DNA of 64,000 bases from NCBI RefSeq assembly GCF_023502425.1, contig NZ_JAMFMA010000002.1:124001-188000 (forward strand), read 5' to 3'. The position numbers and the translations under genes are program-made. Below the pieces are notes generated by a model, which saw nothing but the letters and a program-made list of their open reading frames with translations, had not been told where the DNA came from and searched no databases. Source of the stretch: Flagellimonas spongiicola. Its GTDB lineage: Bacteria; Bacteroidota; Bacteroidia; Flavobacteriales; Flavobacteriaceae. Shown in pieces: positions 7,745-15,699 of the stretch (its first letter is position 1; each line of letters opens with the position of its first letter).

Positions 7745-9019
7745 TTAAGATTGGTCGGATTGGAGATCCGAAGCCACTTTTTGTACTTCTTTGAATACAC
7801 GAATTAAATTGCCTCCCCAAATTTTGGCAACTTCTTCTTCCGTATAACCTCTTTTCACCAATTCAATAGTAATGTTCATGACTTCACTAGCGTCAAACAC
7901 GCCTTCTATTCCGCCACCACCATCAAAATCACATCCGATTCCCACATGGTCAATACCGGCAATTTTCACAATATGATCAATATGATCGGCAACATGGGTT
8001 ACTGTTGCAGGAGGAGCAGGGTACTTTTCGTTTAGCTCTTGAAATGTTTTTCTAAGCTCAGTACGTTCTTCCTTTGTCATTTCACTGATAGGCTTCATAC
8101 CAGCTCTCAATGCAGCCATAGCAGAATCGCGTTCAGCATTTGGCGGTGCTTCCCTTAGGTAATCGGCCAACATAGTCAGCTGGACTACGCCACCGTTATC
8201 AGCCATTAGTTTCAACATTTCATCGGTCATATTCCTATCATGCTTGGTAACACTTCTAGCATTAGAGTGACTTGCAATGATAGGTGCTTTGGACATTTTG
8301 ATGGCATCATAAAACACACTATCATTTCCATGTGAAACATCTACCATTATCCCTAAACGATTCATTTCGTCAACTACTTTATTGCCAAATTCGCTAATAC
8401 CTCCATGTTCGGGTCCATTGGGATCTGTGGCAGAATCTGCCAAATCATTATTGGATGAATGAACAAGCGTGATGTAACGTACACCTTTGTCATAGTAAAG
8501 GGACACATTGGACACATCCTTACCAATTGGATAACCATTTTCAATACCAATATATATAGCTCTTTTGCCTTCCTTTTCCAATTCATACGCATCATCAGGA
8601 TCCAATGCCAAGCCAACAATATCCGAATTACGCTCAGTAGAAGCTACAACGGAATCGATCATTTGAAGGCATAATGCCTTAGCTCTGGTGTTACCATCAT
8701 CATCCCGTATGTCTTGTGCAACAAAAGCAGCAAAAAAGATGGCATCAAGATCACCTTCTTTCATCCTAGGATAATCAACCTTAGAACCTGTTTCATTTGG
8801 ATCATGGCGCTCCGCCATATCAAATCCAGGTTCGATCATGCGCAAAGGTGTATCTGCGTGGGTATCCAAAGTAAGTATTCGTTTATGGATTTCCAATGCT
8901 TTTTCGACCAGCAGTTCCTCTTCGGTTTTTGCTTCAACAGGTGCAGTCTTTTCCTTGCAAGCTGCCAGCATAATGAAAAGGATCAAAACGATGGATTGGC
9001 CGTAACGTAACTTGTTCAT
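7745..9019 (-). CDS. Membrane dipeptidase (peptidase M19), lipoprotein
   Basis: 424-residue zinc dipeptidase of the renal dipeptidase (M19) family, which cleaves dipeptides including those with D residues. It has a lipoprotein signal with lipobox LAAC. Metal-site motifs are visible: DTHADTP (HxD, about residue 57), IGIENG (bridging Glu about 158), VDVSHG and SHSNARS (two His about 230 and 250), and GIGCDFDG (Asp about 366). The family length is normal. It is the first gene of the minus-strand set with DUF6702 and HupE 2, with an 18-base gap. The upstream symporter gene is 194 bases away and is probably a separate unit. A cell-envelope location and peptide scavenging are inferred. Confidence 0.93.
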   Translation of the reverse strand: MNKLRYGQSIVLILFIMLAACKEKTAPVEAKTEEELLVEKALEIHKRILTLDTHADTPLRMIEPGFDMAERHDPNETGSKVDYPRMKEGDLDAIFFAAFVAQDIRDDDGNTRAKALCLQMIDSVVASTERNSDIVGLALDPDDAYELEKEGKRAIYIGIENGYPIGKDVSNVSLYYDKGVRYITLVHSSNNDLADSATDPNGPEHGGISEFGNKVVDEMNRLGIMVDVSHGNDSVFYDAIKMSKAPIIASHSNARSVTKHDRNMTDEMLKLMADNGGVVQLTMLADYLREAPPNAERDSAMAALRAGMKPISEMTKEERTELRKTFQELNEKYPAPPATVTHVADHIDHIVKIAGIDHVGIGCDFDGGGGIEGVFDASEVMNITIELVKRGYTEEEVAKIWGGNLIRVFKEVQKVASDLQSDQS

Positions 9020-9213
9020 AAATTCCAGTTTTTATTGTTTTTTGGTTGTTCTTAAAAGTACAACAATATCTAATGATTAGAGAATTTGTTTTTGTAGTGA
9101 ATGGCTATAGTGAAAGGTTGTCTTCATCCCATTGAGAATTCAAGGAAACTTCGGTAATCTACACAAAAAATGGACTGATTAATTTGGAATCCAAGTTCCT
9201 TATGTAACTCCAC

Positions 9214-10830
9214 CTAACCTGTAAAATAGGTTAAAACAATAACCACAATTACGAGTAATAAGACAGATAGGATAATATCCAAAGTAGTAGCACTTTCCTT
9301 ATTCTGAGCGCTATCACTATCAGTCAAAGTACCAAAAGACAATCCTGTAATTGCTGTATAATTTGGGGGATTGGTCAGTAAACTAACACTAATGCATATC
9401 ATTACTGATGCGATGAACATGAAGATGGCCATATGAGCAAAATTAACGGTAGCAAACGACAACATAAAGCCCGTGAGCTCAGACTGATATATTTCCGCCA
9501 ATATTCGCAAGGCAGCAAATCCAAGGCCTGAAATCAAAGTCACGATGGCCGCAATTGAGTTGACTCTTTTCCAAAGTATTCCCAATAAGAAAACTGCCGT
9601 AATTGGAGGTGCTATGTAAGATTGTACGCTCTGTAGGTATTGATAAAGTACGCCACCCCCTATTTTGTCCATTATTGGAATCCAGATTATTCCAAGAACA
9701 ACTACTATGGATGTTGCAATCTTTCCAATTCTCAATAGTTTTTTCTCGTTGGTATTGGGTCTCAATTTTTTATAAATATCAATTGTAAATATGGTGGAAC
9801 AAGAATTGAAAACTGAAGCTAATGAACTCATTAATGCTGCCATAAGTCCACCAGCCACTAGACCTTTTAATCCCACTGGTAATAAGGTTTTTATTAAGAC
9901 AGGAAACACCTCATCACTCTTATCGTAACTTAACACACCCTGTTGGGCCAATGCAAATGCGATAATTCCTGGAATTAAAAAAATGAAGATTGGAAGCAAT
10001 TTCAGATAAGCACCAAAAATAGCTCCCCGGCGCCCAATTTTTATATTATTTGCAGCAAGGGTTCGTTGTACTATATATTGGTCTGTACACCAGTACCAAA
10101 CTCCAACTATTGTTCCTCCAATCAGCATCCCGGTCCAGGGAAAATCCGGGTCGGATATAGGGCGCCACATATTGAAATGCTGACTTCCGGCAATACTCCT
10201 TAACTCTTCCCATCCGCCAACTGCTTGAAGACCTAAATAGGTGATTATAACCGAACCAGCAATCAGAATTACAGTTTGCAAGGTTTCTGTGTATATTACA
10301 GCTTTCATGCCCCCAATGATGGTATATGCACCTGTAAAAATTACAATGCCAATAGCACCGTACCAAAATGGTATTCCTAAAAGTTCGGAAACCACAATAC
10401 CACCAGCATAAATCGTTACAGATACCTTAGTAATCACATAACCTACCAACGAAAAAACCGAAAGAAACCAGCGTGACCTAGCATCAAACCTTTTCTCTAA
10501 GAATTCTGGCATAGTAAAAGCGCCACTTCTAAAATAAAAGGGCAAAAACAACCAGCCTAAAAGCAGTACAATCCATGCATGTAGCTCGTAATGCGCCATA
10601 GGCATTCCAGACTCTGCACCTGTTCCGGCTAAACCTACAACATGCTCTGAACCAATATTTGATGCAAAAATTGAAGCTCCTATCAAGAACCAGCCAACGT
10701 TTCTTCCTGCAAGAAAATAGTCTTCTGTGTTTTTGTTTTTTTGCAAAACCACCCAAATGGCCACTGCTATCAACGCCAGCAAGTAAGCACCAAGTACCCA
10801 CCAGTCTACCGTCTCTAAAATTGATTCCAT
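9214..10830 (-). CDS. Sodium/sugar symporter, SGLT-like (SSS family)
   Basis: 538-residue transporter of the solute:sodium symporter family with about 14 membrane helices. It belongs to the sugar branch: GRNVGWFLIGASIFASNIGSE in the first helices and WYWCTDQYIVQRTLAA in the middle are typical of SGLT/vSGLT-type proteins. It should carry a sugar together with sodium across the inner membrane. The neighbouring genes do not name the sugar. However, the region 170-240 bases upstream carries the same composite element as the region in front of xylBA-lacI (see 10999-11069 and 38128-38208), so xylose is my best guess. It stands alone as a transcription unit. Confidence 0.9.
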   Translation of the reverse strand: MESILETVDWWVLGAYLLALIAVAIWVVLQKNKNTEDYFLAGRNVGWFLIGASIFASNIGSEHVVGLAGTGAESGMPMAHYELHAWIVLLLGWLFLPFYFRSGAFTMPEFLEKRFDARSRWFLSVFSLVGYVITKVSVTIYAGGIVVSELLGIPFWYGAIGIVIFTGAYTIIGGMKAVIYTETLQTVILIAGSVIITYLGLQAVGGWEELRSIAGSQHFNMWRPISDPDFPWTGMLIGGTIVGVWYWCTDQYIVQRTLAANNIKIGRRGAIFGAYLKLLPIFIFLIPGIIAFALAQQGVLSYDKSDEVFPVLIKTLLPVGLKGLVAGGLMAALMSSLASVFNSCSTIFTIDIYKKLRPNTNEKKLLRIGKIATSIVVVLGIIWIPIMDKIGGGVLYQYLQSVQSYIAPPITAVFLLGILWKRVNSIAAIVTLISGLGFAALRILAEIYQSELTGFMLSFATVNFAHMAIFMFIASVMICISVSLLTNPPNYTAITGLSFGTLTDSDSAQNKESATTLDIILSVLLLVIVVIVLTYFTG

Positions 10831-10998
10831 ACTACGCTTTTGAAGAATTGTTCGGACTAATAAAAAGAATGTTCTACCAGCTCCTAGCTGAACAATAGCT
10901 TACAAAATAAAAAATGAGCGGAAAAAAGACTATTCGCGGGATAATATTTGAATTGGTTTCGGCTAAACCATTTGGACACCAAGATCAACAATCAGTGT

Positions 10999-11069
10999 TA
11001 TACTTCTGATTATTAATGTTTTATGATTTATTTCAGTTCGCAAAAAAGTTTCGAAAAGGGTTTCGTAAT
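10999..11069 (-). promoter_or_regulatory. Composite element shared with the xylBA-lacI upstream region
   Basis: On the plus strand the block TATACTTCTGATT (10999-11011) is followed 38 bases later by the start of TTTCGAAA (11049-11056), a CG-centred palindrome, which continues as AGGG and then TTTCGTAATT (11061-11070). The same block, the same palindrome and the same right arm recur at 38128-38200 with the identical 38-base step. The left arm here (TTCGCAAAA, from about 11037) is degenerate compared with TTACGAAAA in the xyl copy. CG-centred palindromes of this kind are typical of LacI-family operators. The element lies 168-240 bases upstream of the symporter start codon, so the promoter position relative to it is uncertain. 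Confidence 0.65.
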
Positions 11070-11093
11070 TTCTTGGCCTTGCGTTGGCAAATC

Positions 11094-11240
11094 CTAAAAA
11101 ATCATTTGAATTAATGATCGATTCAGCTCTCGGAATTTAGACGGGGTCACCCCTGTCTTGGATTTGAAGAGCTTGTTGAAACTTTGCGGATAGTCAAAAC
11201 CAGCCTAATTGTCAGGGACTCGACAATCAAATTATAAAAT
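11094..11240 (-). pseudogene. 3' remnant of an AraC-family regulator gene
   Basis: On the minus strand, 11204 to 11094 reads AGFDYPQSFNKLFKSK, then TGVTPSKFRELNRS, and ends at a TAG (11096-11094). This is the unmistakable last 35 residues of an AraC-type DNA-binding domain. Going upstream the frame hits a stop (TAG, 11207-11205), but the adjacent frame reads VESLTI (about 11224-11207), the LTI that normally precedes the second helix-turn-helix. About five codons (the SEIAY part) are missing, with a shift of frame. Farther upstream no AraC sequence remains. The gene was therefore truncated and frameshifted. It points the same way as the symporter, which it may once have controlled. Confidence 0.75.
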
Positions 11241-11304
11241 GCTGAACTCTTATTCCTTCTGCTGTATTTTTTATAATTCAATATCTAGTTAATTCTAAGC
11301 ACAA

Positions 11305-11333
11305 AAAAACCTCCCTGATTACGGGAGGTTTTT
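11305..11333 (-). terminator. Rho-independent terminator of the T9SS repeat-protein gene
   Basis: Perfect 11-base stem, AAAAACCTCCC (11305-11315) with GGGAGGTTTTT (11323-11333), 7-base loop. Read on the minus strand it ends in a T run and lies 20 bases after the stop codon at 11353. Confidence 0.85.
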
Positions 11334-11352
11334 CAATACAATTACTTACATC

Positions 11353-13629
11353 CTATTTTTTAATTATAGGTATCGTTTTCTTACCATTCAAAGTTTGCAG
11401 CACGACATAATAAATACCTGGAGCTGTGCCTGATGGTAAATCAATGTCTAGATTTCCTTTGGCATTGTTGATTTCACTTTGCAGAATTGTGCCCTTGGAG
11501 ATTTCAACTCCTGACGAATTATTAACAGTATATGCCACAGGACTTGATACACTTTCTGCTACTTTGACCGTAACGGTAGAGTTTACCACCGGATTTGGAA
11601 ATGCAATAGCCTTTTGAATTGAGGAAGCAGCATTAGAAACTGAAAATTGCACTGTAGTTTCCGACGAAGCCCCATCATTATCCCTAACAAATGCCCTAAC
11701 GGTATAATTACCTGCACTTACATTATTAATATAATGCGGCGTGAAATTGGCACCATCCGTATCCACCAATGTTCCATTAACAAAAATCTGGTGAAATACC
11801 ACAGTTCCATCCGCATCGTTAGCATTTAGGGCAACTGTAACAGTACTACCAGGACTAAAACTCTGACCATTTGACGGACTGGTTATGCTAACCGTTGGTG
11901 GTTCATTATCCCCATTACTTGGCGGAGGTGGTGGTGGATTACTTCCCCCAACAGAAAACTGAGTTGTAGTTTCGGCGGAGTTCCCATCATTATCTCTTAC
12001 AAATGCCCTTATCGTATAATTTCCAGCTGCGACATTATTTATATAATGTGGGGTGAAATTGGCACCATCGGTATCAACTAAAATACCATTAACAAAAATT
12101 TGATGGAAAACAACGCTTCCGTCTGAATCACTTGTATTCAAAGCAACAGGTACAATACTGCCGGGATTGAAATTTTGGCCATTGGTTGGGCTTGTAATGG
12201 TTACTGTTGGTATTCCGTTTCCGCCATTGTCAGGAGGAGTAGGATTATCTGGTGGGGTAGGATCATCCGGGGGTGGCGGGTTATTACTTCCTACAGAGAA
12301 TTGAATAGTTGTTTCGGAACTTGCACCATCATTATCTCTTACCAGCGCTCTAACCGTATAATTTCCGGCCGTTGCATTTACGATTCGGTGTGGTGTAAAA
12401 TTAGAACCGTCAGTATCGACCAAGTTACCATTCACAAAAATTTGATGAAACACAACACTACCATCAGAGTCGCCCGTACTCAAGTTTACAGTTACAGTAC
12501 TACCTGGATTGAAATTTTGACCATTATTAGGACTGGTAATACTTACGGTAGGAGGATTGTTTCCGCCATTGTCAGGTGGGGTGGGATCATCTGGAGGGGT
12601 AGGGTCATCCGGCGGCGGCGGGTTATTACTGCCTACGGAGAATTGCACTGTGTTTTCTGAAGTAGCCCCATCATTATCCCTTACCACTGCCCTAACGGTA
12701 TAATTCCCAGCACTTGCACTTGATATTATATGTGGCGTATAACCTCCGCCATCAGTATCGGCAAGAGTGCCGTTTACATAAATTTGATGACTTACAATAG
12801 AACCATCAGAATCATTTGCATTTAAACCTATAGATATGTTGCTCCCTACGTTGAAGTTTTGACCGTTTGTTGGGTTTGTGATATTCACGGTAGGAGCGGT
12901 ATTTTCGCCGTCATCATCAGATGGTGGCGGGGGTGGCGGTGGCGGTGGCGTACCACCATTGCAATTTGTTTGCGCTCTCGATATGTCAGCTGCTTGTTGA
13001 AGTGAATACTGACTCTCATTATAAATAACCATTCTGTCTATGAAGTGCGCGTCTGATCTCGCCGATATTTGAATGGTGTAAACTCCTGCAGAATTAAATT
13101 GAGCATAAATTGGATGACCGTCATTGTCACTTGTGGTTGCTTGCCAACTCCAATTGGAAGAACTCACATAAACTTTGAACCATCCTCCAGAACTTGATCC
13201 GTTTGGATTTGGGGTTTTCCCAGAACCTACCGGATAGATGGTACTACTGCCCCGTCTACCAAAGAAATCATTGGCATCAGGAAACTTCAACCATGTGTCA
13301 TTATGCTCTGTAAAATTGGTTCCTTTACCCGATCTACTCCGCCATATAAATCGATAAGTACCGGGATTATTGATTCGAATTCGATAGGATATTGTTCCGT
13401 TACCTGGTGAATTGAAATAACTAGGTCCGCGCCAAGTAATAAAACCGCTACCGGTATAACCAGAAGTACTGGTCTCAACATTCCAACTGCTTGGAGTTGC
13501 GCCTGATTCCATTTCGTAGACGGCAATCCCGTTTACTTCTTCGAAATCAGCACCGTTACATTGTGCAAAACCCTGTTGAGTTAGGGCAATAGCAAAAAAT
13601 GCAACAAAAAGAGTAATTTTTGTTTTCAT
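11353..13629 (-). CDS. Secreted multidomain protein with four Ig-like repeats and T9SS tail
   Basis: 758 residues. A signal peptide (cleavage after GFAQ) leads to an N-terminal beta domain of about 200 residues that starts EEVNGIAVYEMESG and resembles a carbohydrate-binding (CBM6-like) module. A nine-proline linker follows, then four Ig-like domains of about 90 residues (each from TVxITxPxNGQxF to TxQFSV), joined by linkers rich in PPPP, DDPTPP and DNGG. The last 80 residues (AIAFPNPVVNS to IYYVVLQTLNGKKTIPIIKK) are a Por/type IX sorting domain, so it is exported across the outer membrane and probably attached to the surface. No catalytic domain is recognised; sugar or surface binding is the likely job. 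A TATATTTG box at 13695-13702 (minus) is a candidate -7 promoter element. Confidence 0.82.
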   Translation of the reverse strand: MKTKITLFVAFFAIALTQQGFAQCNGADFEEVNGIAVYEMESGATPSSWNVETSTSGYTGSGFITWRGPSYFNSPGNGTISYRIRINNPGTYRFIWRSRSGKGTNFTEHNDTWLKFPDANDFFGRRGSSTIYPVGSGKTPNPNGSSSGGWFKVYVSSSNWSWQATTSDNDGHPIYAQFNSAGVYTIQISARSDAHFIDRMVIYNESQYSLQQAADISRAQTNCNGGTPPPPPPPPPSDDDGENTAPTVNITNPTNGQNFNVGSNISIGLNANDSDGSIVSHQIYVNGTLADTDGGGYTPHIISSASAGNYTVRAVVRDNDGATSENTVQFSVGSNNPPPPDDPTPPDDPTPPDNGGNNPPTVSITSPNNGQNFNPGSTVTVNLSTGDSDGSVVFHQIFVNGNLVDTDGSNFTPHRIVNATAGNYTVRALVRDNDGASSETTIQFSVGSNNPPPPDDPTPPDNPTPPDNGGNGIPTVTITSPTNGQNFNPGSIVPVALNTSDSDGSVVFHQIFVNGILVDTDGANFTPHYINNVAAGNYTIRAFVRDNDGNSAETTTQFSVGGSNPPPPPPSNGDNEPPTVSITSPSNGQSFSPGSTVTVALNANDADGTVVFHQIFVNGTLVDTDGANFTPHYINNVSAGNYTVRAFVRDNDGASSETTVQFSVSNAASSIQKAIAFPNPVVNSTVTVKVAESVSSPVAYTVNNSSGVEISKGTILQSEINNAKGNLDIDLPSGTAPGIYYVVLQTLNGKKTIPIIKK
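11637..12905 (-). repeat. Four tandem Ig-like coding repeats
   Basis: Four in-frame repeats of about 265 bases, near 11637-11900, 11953-12213, 12293-12555 and 12650-12905, each encoding VFHQIFVNG (or a close variant), DTDG, TPH and AGNYTVRA segments. The third and fourth (first two on the plus strand) are almost identical over FVNG through FTPHYINNV. The linkers between copies 1/2 and 2/3 are also near-identical proline/aspartate stretches. Repeats of this similarity are prone to recombination, so repeat number may vary between strains. Confidence 0.85.
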
Positions 13630-13929
13630 TCGTGGGGTGTTACGTTAATAAATAATGTTCTTCGGGGGAAAGAATCTCCTAATTTTCGGATTTTCAAATA
13701 TATAGAATTCCAAAAATAAAGAAACATAATCTTAATATTTAATTCGTCTATTTATAAAAAGGTAACCCTTTCTTAATCCCACTTAAAAAAAGCTTTCGAC
13801 TTTTATAGGCATTTTCCTAACCAAAAACTTCGATGACTACATCCTGATGGATTATAAAGCCCAGTGGTTTTTAAGTTCTCATTTAATCATATATTTGTAT
13901 GATGTATTACATCACATAAATAATATACG
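13630..13929. other. Divergent intergenic region, 300 bases
   Basis: AT-rich divergent region between the T9SS repeat protein (minus) and the gntR operon (plus). It contains the candidate -7 box TATATTTG for the minus-strand gene at 13695-13702 and the palindromic GntR-type operator at 13898-13916. No further gene or RNA is seen. Confidence 0.6.
13898..13916 (+). promoter_or_regulatory. Palindromic operator in front of gntR operon
   Basis: TGATGTA, one T, TACATCA (13900-13914) is a perfect 7-base inverted repeat, with a further matching pair at 13898/13916. It ends 15 bases before the ATG of the GntR gene and is preceded by TTTG (13894-13897), which resembles a Bacteroidota -33 element, so binding here would block transcription. 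FadR-subfamily GntR proteins commonly bind such short palindromes, so autorepression relieved by a hexonate or its keto-deoxy product is the likely scheme. Confidence 0.7.
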
Positions 13930-14655
13930 ATGTTTGAACCTATCGCAAAACGAAAATCATTAAGTGGTTTAGTTGAAGCCGAATTAACTAAAGCCATTCA
14001 AAAAGGAAAATATAGACCTCTAGAGAAAATCCCCACAGAAAATGAATTGTGCTCTATTTTCAATGTAAGCAGAACTGTGGTAAGAGAAGCTGTAAAAGGG
14101 TTAAACGCAAAGGGCATTGTTGATGTAAGAAAGGGCAGCGGAGTATATGTTTCGGAAATGAGTATTCAAAACGCTGCAGAAACACTGAATCTGTTTTTTG
14201 GACTTTCATCCAATCAAGATATCATTATACATACAATAGATTCTAGGGCAATGATCGAGCCGATTATCGCAGCTCAATCTGCCAATATCAGAAACGACAA
14301 GCATATTGCAGAGTTAAAGAAAAATATGGAGCAAATGCATTTATGCGCACTTGATAACAAAGTAAAGGAAGCGGAACTTGACAATCAATTTCATAGAATT
14401 CTTCTTAATTGTGTGGACAATCTTGTAATAAGTTTGTTGATTGATCCTATATTCAATCTTACCCCAAAGTACAAACACAACGTTTTTGCCAAAACCATAT
14501 CAGGTGATCTTAAAGAGGCCAAGGAAAAAATGCTCTACTACCATCAAAAGATTACGGATGCTGTTATCGCTAAACAGCCACATAATGCGGAGACCTATAT
14601 GCGTGAACATATAATGGTAACCCGGGAAAACTATTTAAACACTACCAAGTCATGA
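13930..14655 (+). CDS. GntR-family regulator (FadR subfamily, FCD domain)
   Basis: 241 residues. The N-terminal winged helix (LVEAELTKAIQKGKYRPLEKIPTENEL, then FNVSRTVVREAVKGL) is a typical GntR DNA-binding domain; the rest is an all-helical FCD ligand domain with metal-ligand His residues in QFHRILL (about 156) and in the last helices (YYHQKI, MREHI). It leads the hexonate operon and overlaps the kinase gene by 4 bases (ATGA), so both are co-translated. A perfect palindrome 15 bases upstream of its start is its probable operator. The effector is likely galactonate, or a related hexonate or keto-deoxy acid, judged from the operon. Confidence 0.9.
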   Translation: MFEPIAKRKSLSGLVEAELTKAIQKGKYRPLEKIPTENELCSIFNVSRTVVREAVKGLNAKGIVDVRKGSGVYVSEMSIQNAAETLNLFFGLSSNQDIIIHTIDSRAMIEPIIAAQSANIRNDKHIAELKKNMEQMHLCALDNKVKEAELDNQFHRILLNCVDNLVISLLIDPIFNLTPKYKHNVFAKTISGDLKEAKEKMLYYHQKITDAVIAKQPHNAETYMREHIMVTRENYLNTTKS

Positions 14656-15662
14656 AGGGCTTCATCACTTTTGGAGAAATCATGTTGCGGCTAACACCTT
14701 CGTATAAAAACGAAAGAATATTGTCTTCCAATCAATTTTCTGTGGGCTATGCTGGTGCAGAATCCAATATCGCCGTTTCCTTAGCTTGCCTGGGCAATGA
14801 AGTTGAATTTGTCACCAAACTCCCCAACAATCCATTGGGTGAAGCTGCATTGGCCAGTTTAAGACAATATGGTGTAACAACAAAAAACTCATTACGCGGC
14901 GGAAATCGAATAGGCACTTATTTCATAGAAATAGGTTCGTCAATTAGACCCTCAAGAGTGGTATACGACAGAGCAGGTTCTGCCTTAAGTGCCATCGCTT
15001 CAGGCGAATTTGATTGGACAAAAATCCTATCAAACAAAAAATGGCTTCATTTATCAGGCATCACACCGGCACTGTCAAAACAATGTGCCGAAGAAACAAT
15101 CTTGGCGGCAAAAACAGCTCAAGACATGGGGGTAAAAGTCAGTTTTGACCTAAACTTCAGGAGAAGTCTTTGGCCCAATAGAAAATCAGCCAGGGCCATA
15201 TTTGACAACATAATTTCTTCTACAGATATCCTGTTCGCCAATACAGGTGCGCTTAAGGATGTTTACGACTATTCTTTTCCTGGAAAAAACAAAGAAGATC
15301 AAACCATGTTGGCGATGGAAAAAGCGAGTACTGTTTTCGGAATTGCCGAAATGGCGTTCACCATTAGGGAGCACCAATCCGCTTCTCAAAATAAACTTTG
15401 TGGTATCGGGTATCGAAATGGCAATATTATTCGGTCCAACACATACCAAGTGGAAGTTGTTGATCGCTTCGGTACTGGTGATGCATTTGCAGCCGGATAC
15501 CTTCATGCCCTGGGCAGGGAGTGGCCACTGAAGAAATCAATAGATTTTGCAACCGCTGCGTTTGCATACAAACACACGCTTATTGGTGATGTCAACACCA
15601 GTTCTGAGCAAGAAATAGAGGTTATTATGGAAGGTGATTTATCGGGACACGTAATTCGATAA
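14652..15662 (+). CDS. kdgK: 2-keto-3-deoxygluconate/galactonate kinase, PfkB family
   Basis: 336-residue ribokinase/PfkB-type sugar kinase. Visible are the N-terminal FGEIMLRLTP and VGYAGAESNIAV segments (substrate side), and the C-terminal PfkB signature VDRFGTGDAFAAGYL with the catalytic Asp of GTGD near residue 278. Among PfkB kinases the start FGEIMLRL and the operon company fit 2-keto-3-deoxy-hexonate kinase, which phosphorylates the product of the dehydratase encoded next. The start overlaps the gntR stop (ATGA). The matching aldolase that would split the phosphorylated product is not in the window. Because the dehydratase is DgoD-like, the substrate could be the galacto-form (a DgoK role in an unrelated fold). 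Confidence 0.85.
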   Translation: MKGFITFGEIMLRLTPSYKNERILSSNQFSVGYAGAESNIAVSLACLGNEVEFVTKLPNNPLGEAALASLRQYGVTTKNSLRGGNRIGTYFIEIGSSIRPSRVVYDRAGSALSAIASGEFDWTKILSNKKWLHLSGITPALSKQCAEETILAAKTAQDMGVKVSFDLNFRRSLWPNRKSARAIFDNIISSTDILFANTGALKDVYDYSFPGKNKEDQTMLAMEKASTVFGIAEMAFTIREHQSASQNKLCGIGYRNGNIIRSNTYQVEVVDRFGTGDAFAAGYLHALGREWPLKKSIDFATAAFAYKHTLIGDVNTSSEQEIEVIMEGDLSGHVIR

Positions 15663-15699
15663 AAGCACTTAATAAAACAAACCCCGATATCAAAGACAT

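Larger units (their letters stand above)
10831..11352 (-). other. 522-base intergenic region: operator, AraC remnant, terminator
   Basis: The stretch between the symporter and the repeat protein holds three things annotated separately: a composite regulatory element (10999-11069), the decayed 3' end of an AraC-family gene (11094-11240) and a terminator (11305-11333). Between 10831 and 10998, the probable leader of the symporter mRNA, I see no gene. A near-match to the Bacteroidota -7 box (TTATTTTG on the minus strand, around 10902) is too weak to assign. Confidence 0.6.

Noticed and set aside
12175-12660. A 161-codon plus-strand open frame
   Set aside because: It lies antisense to the Ig-like repeats of the T9SS protein and its composition (many Ile, Arg, Trp, Gly in repeats) is what the complement of those repeats would give.
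11637-12905. Regular repeats considered as a CRISPR-like or intergenic array
   Set aside because: The repeat unit is about 265-350 bases, stays in frame and encodes folded Ig-like domains; there are no spacers.
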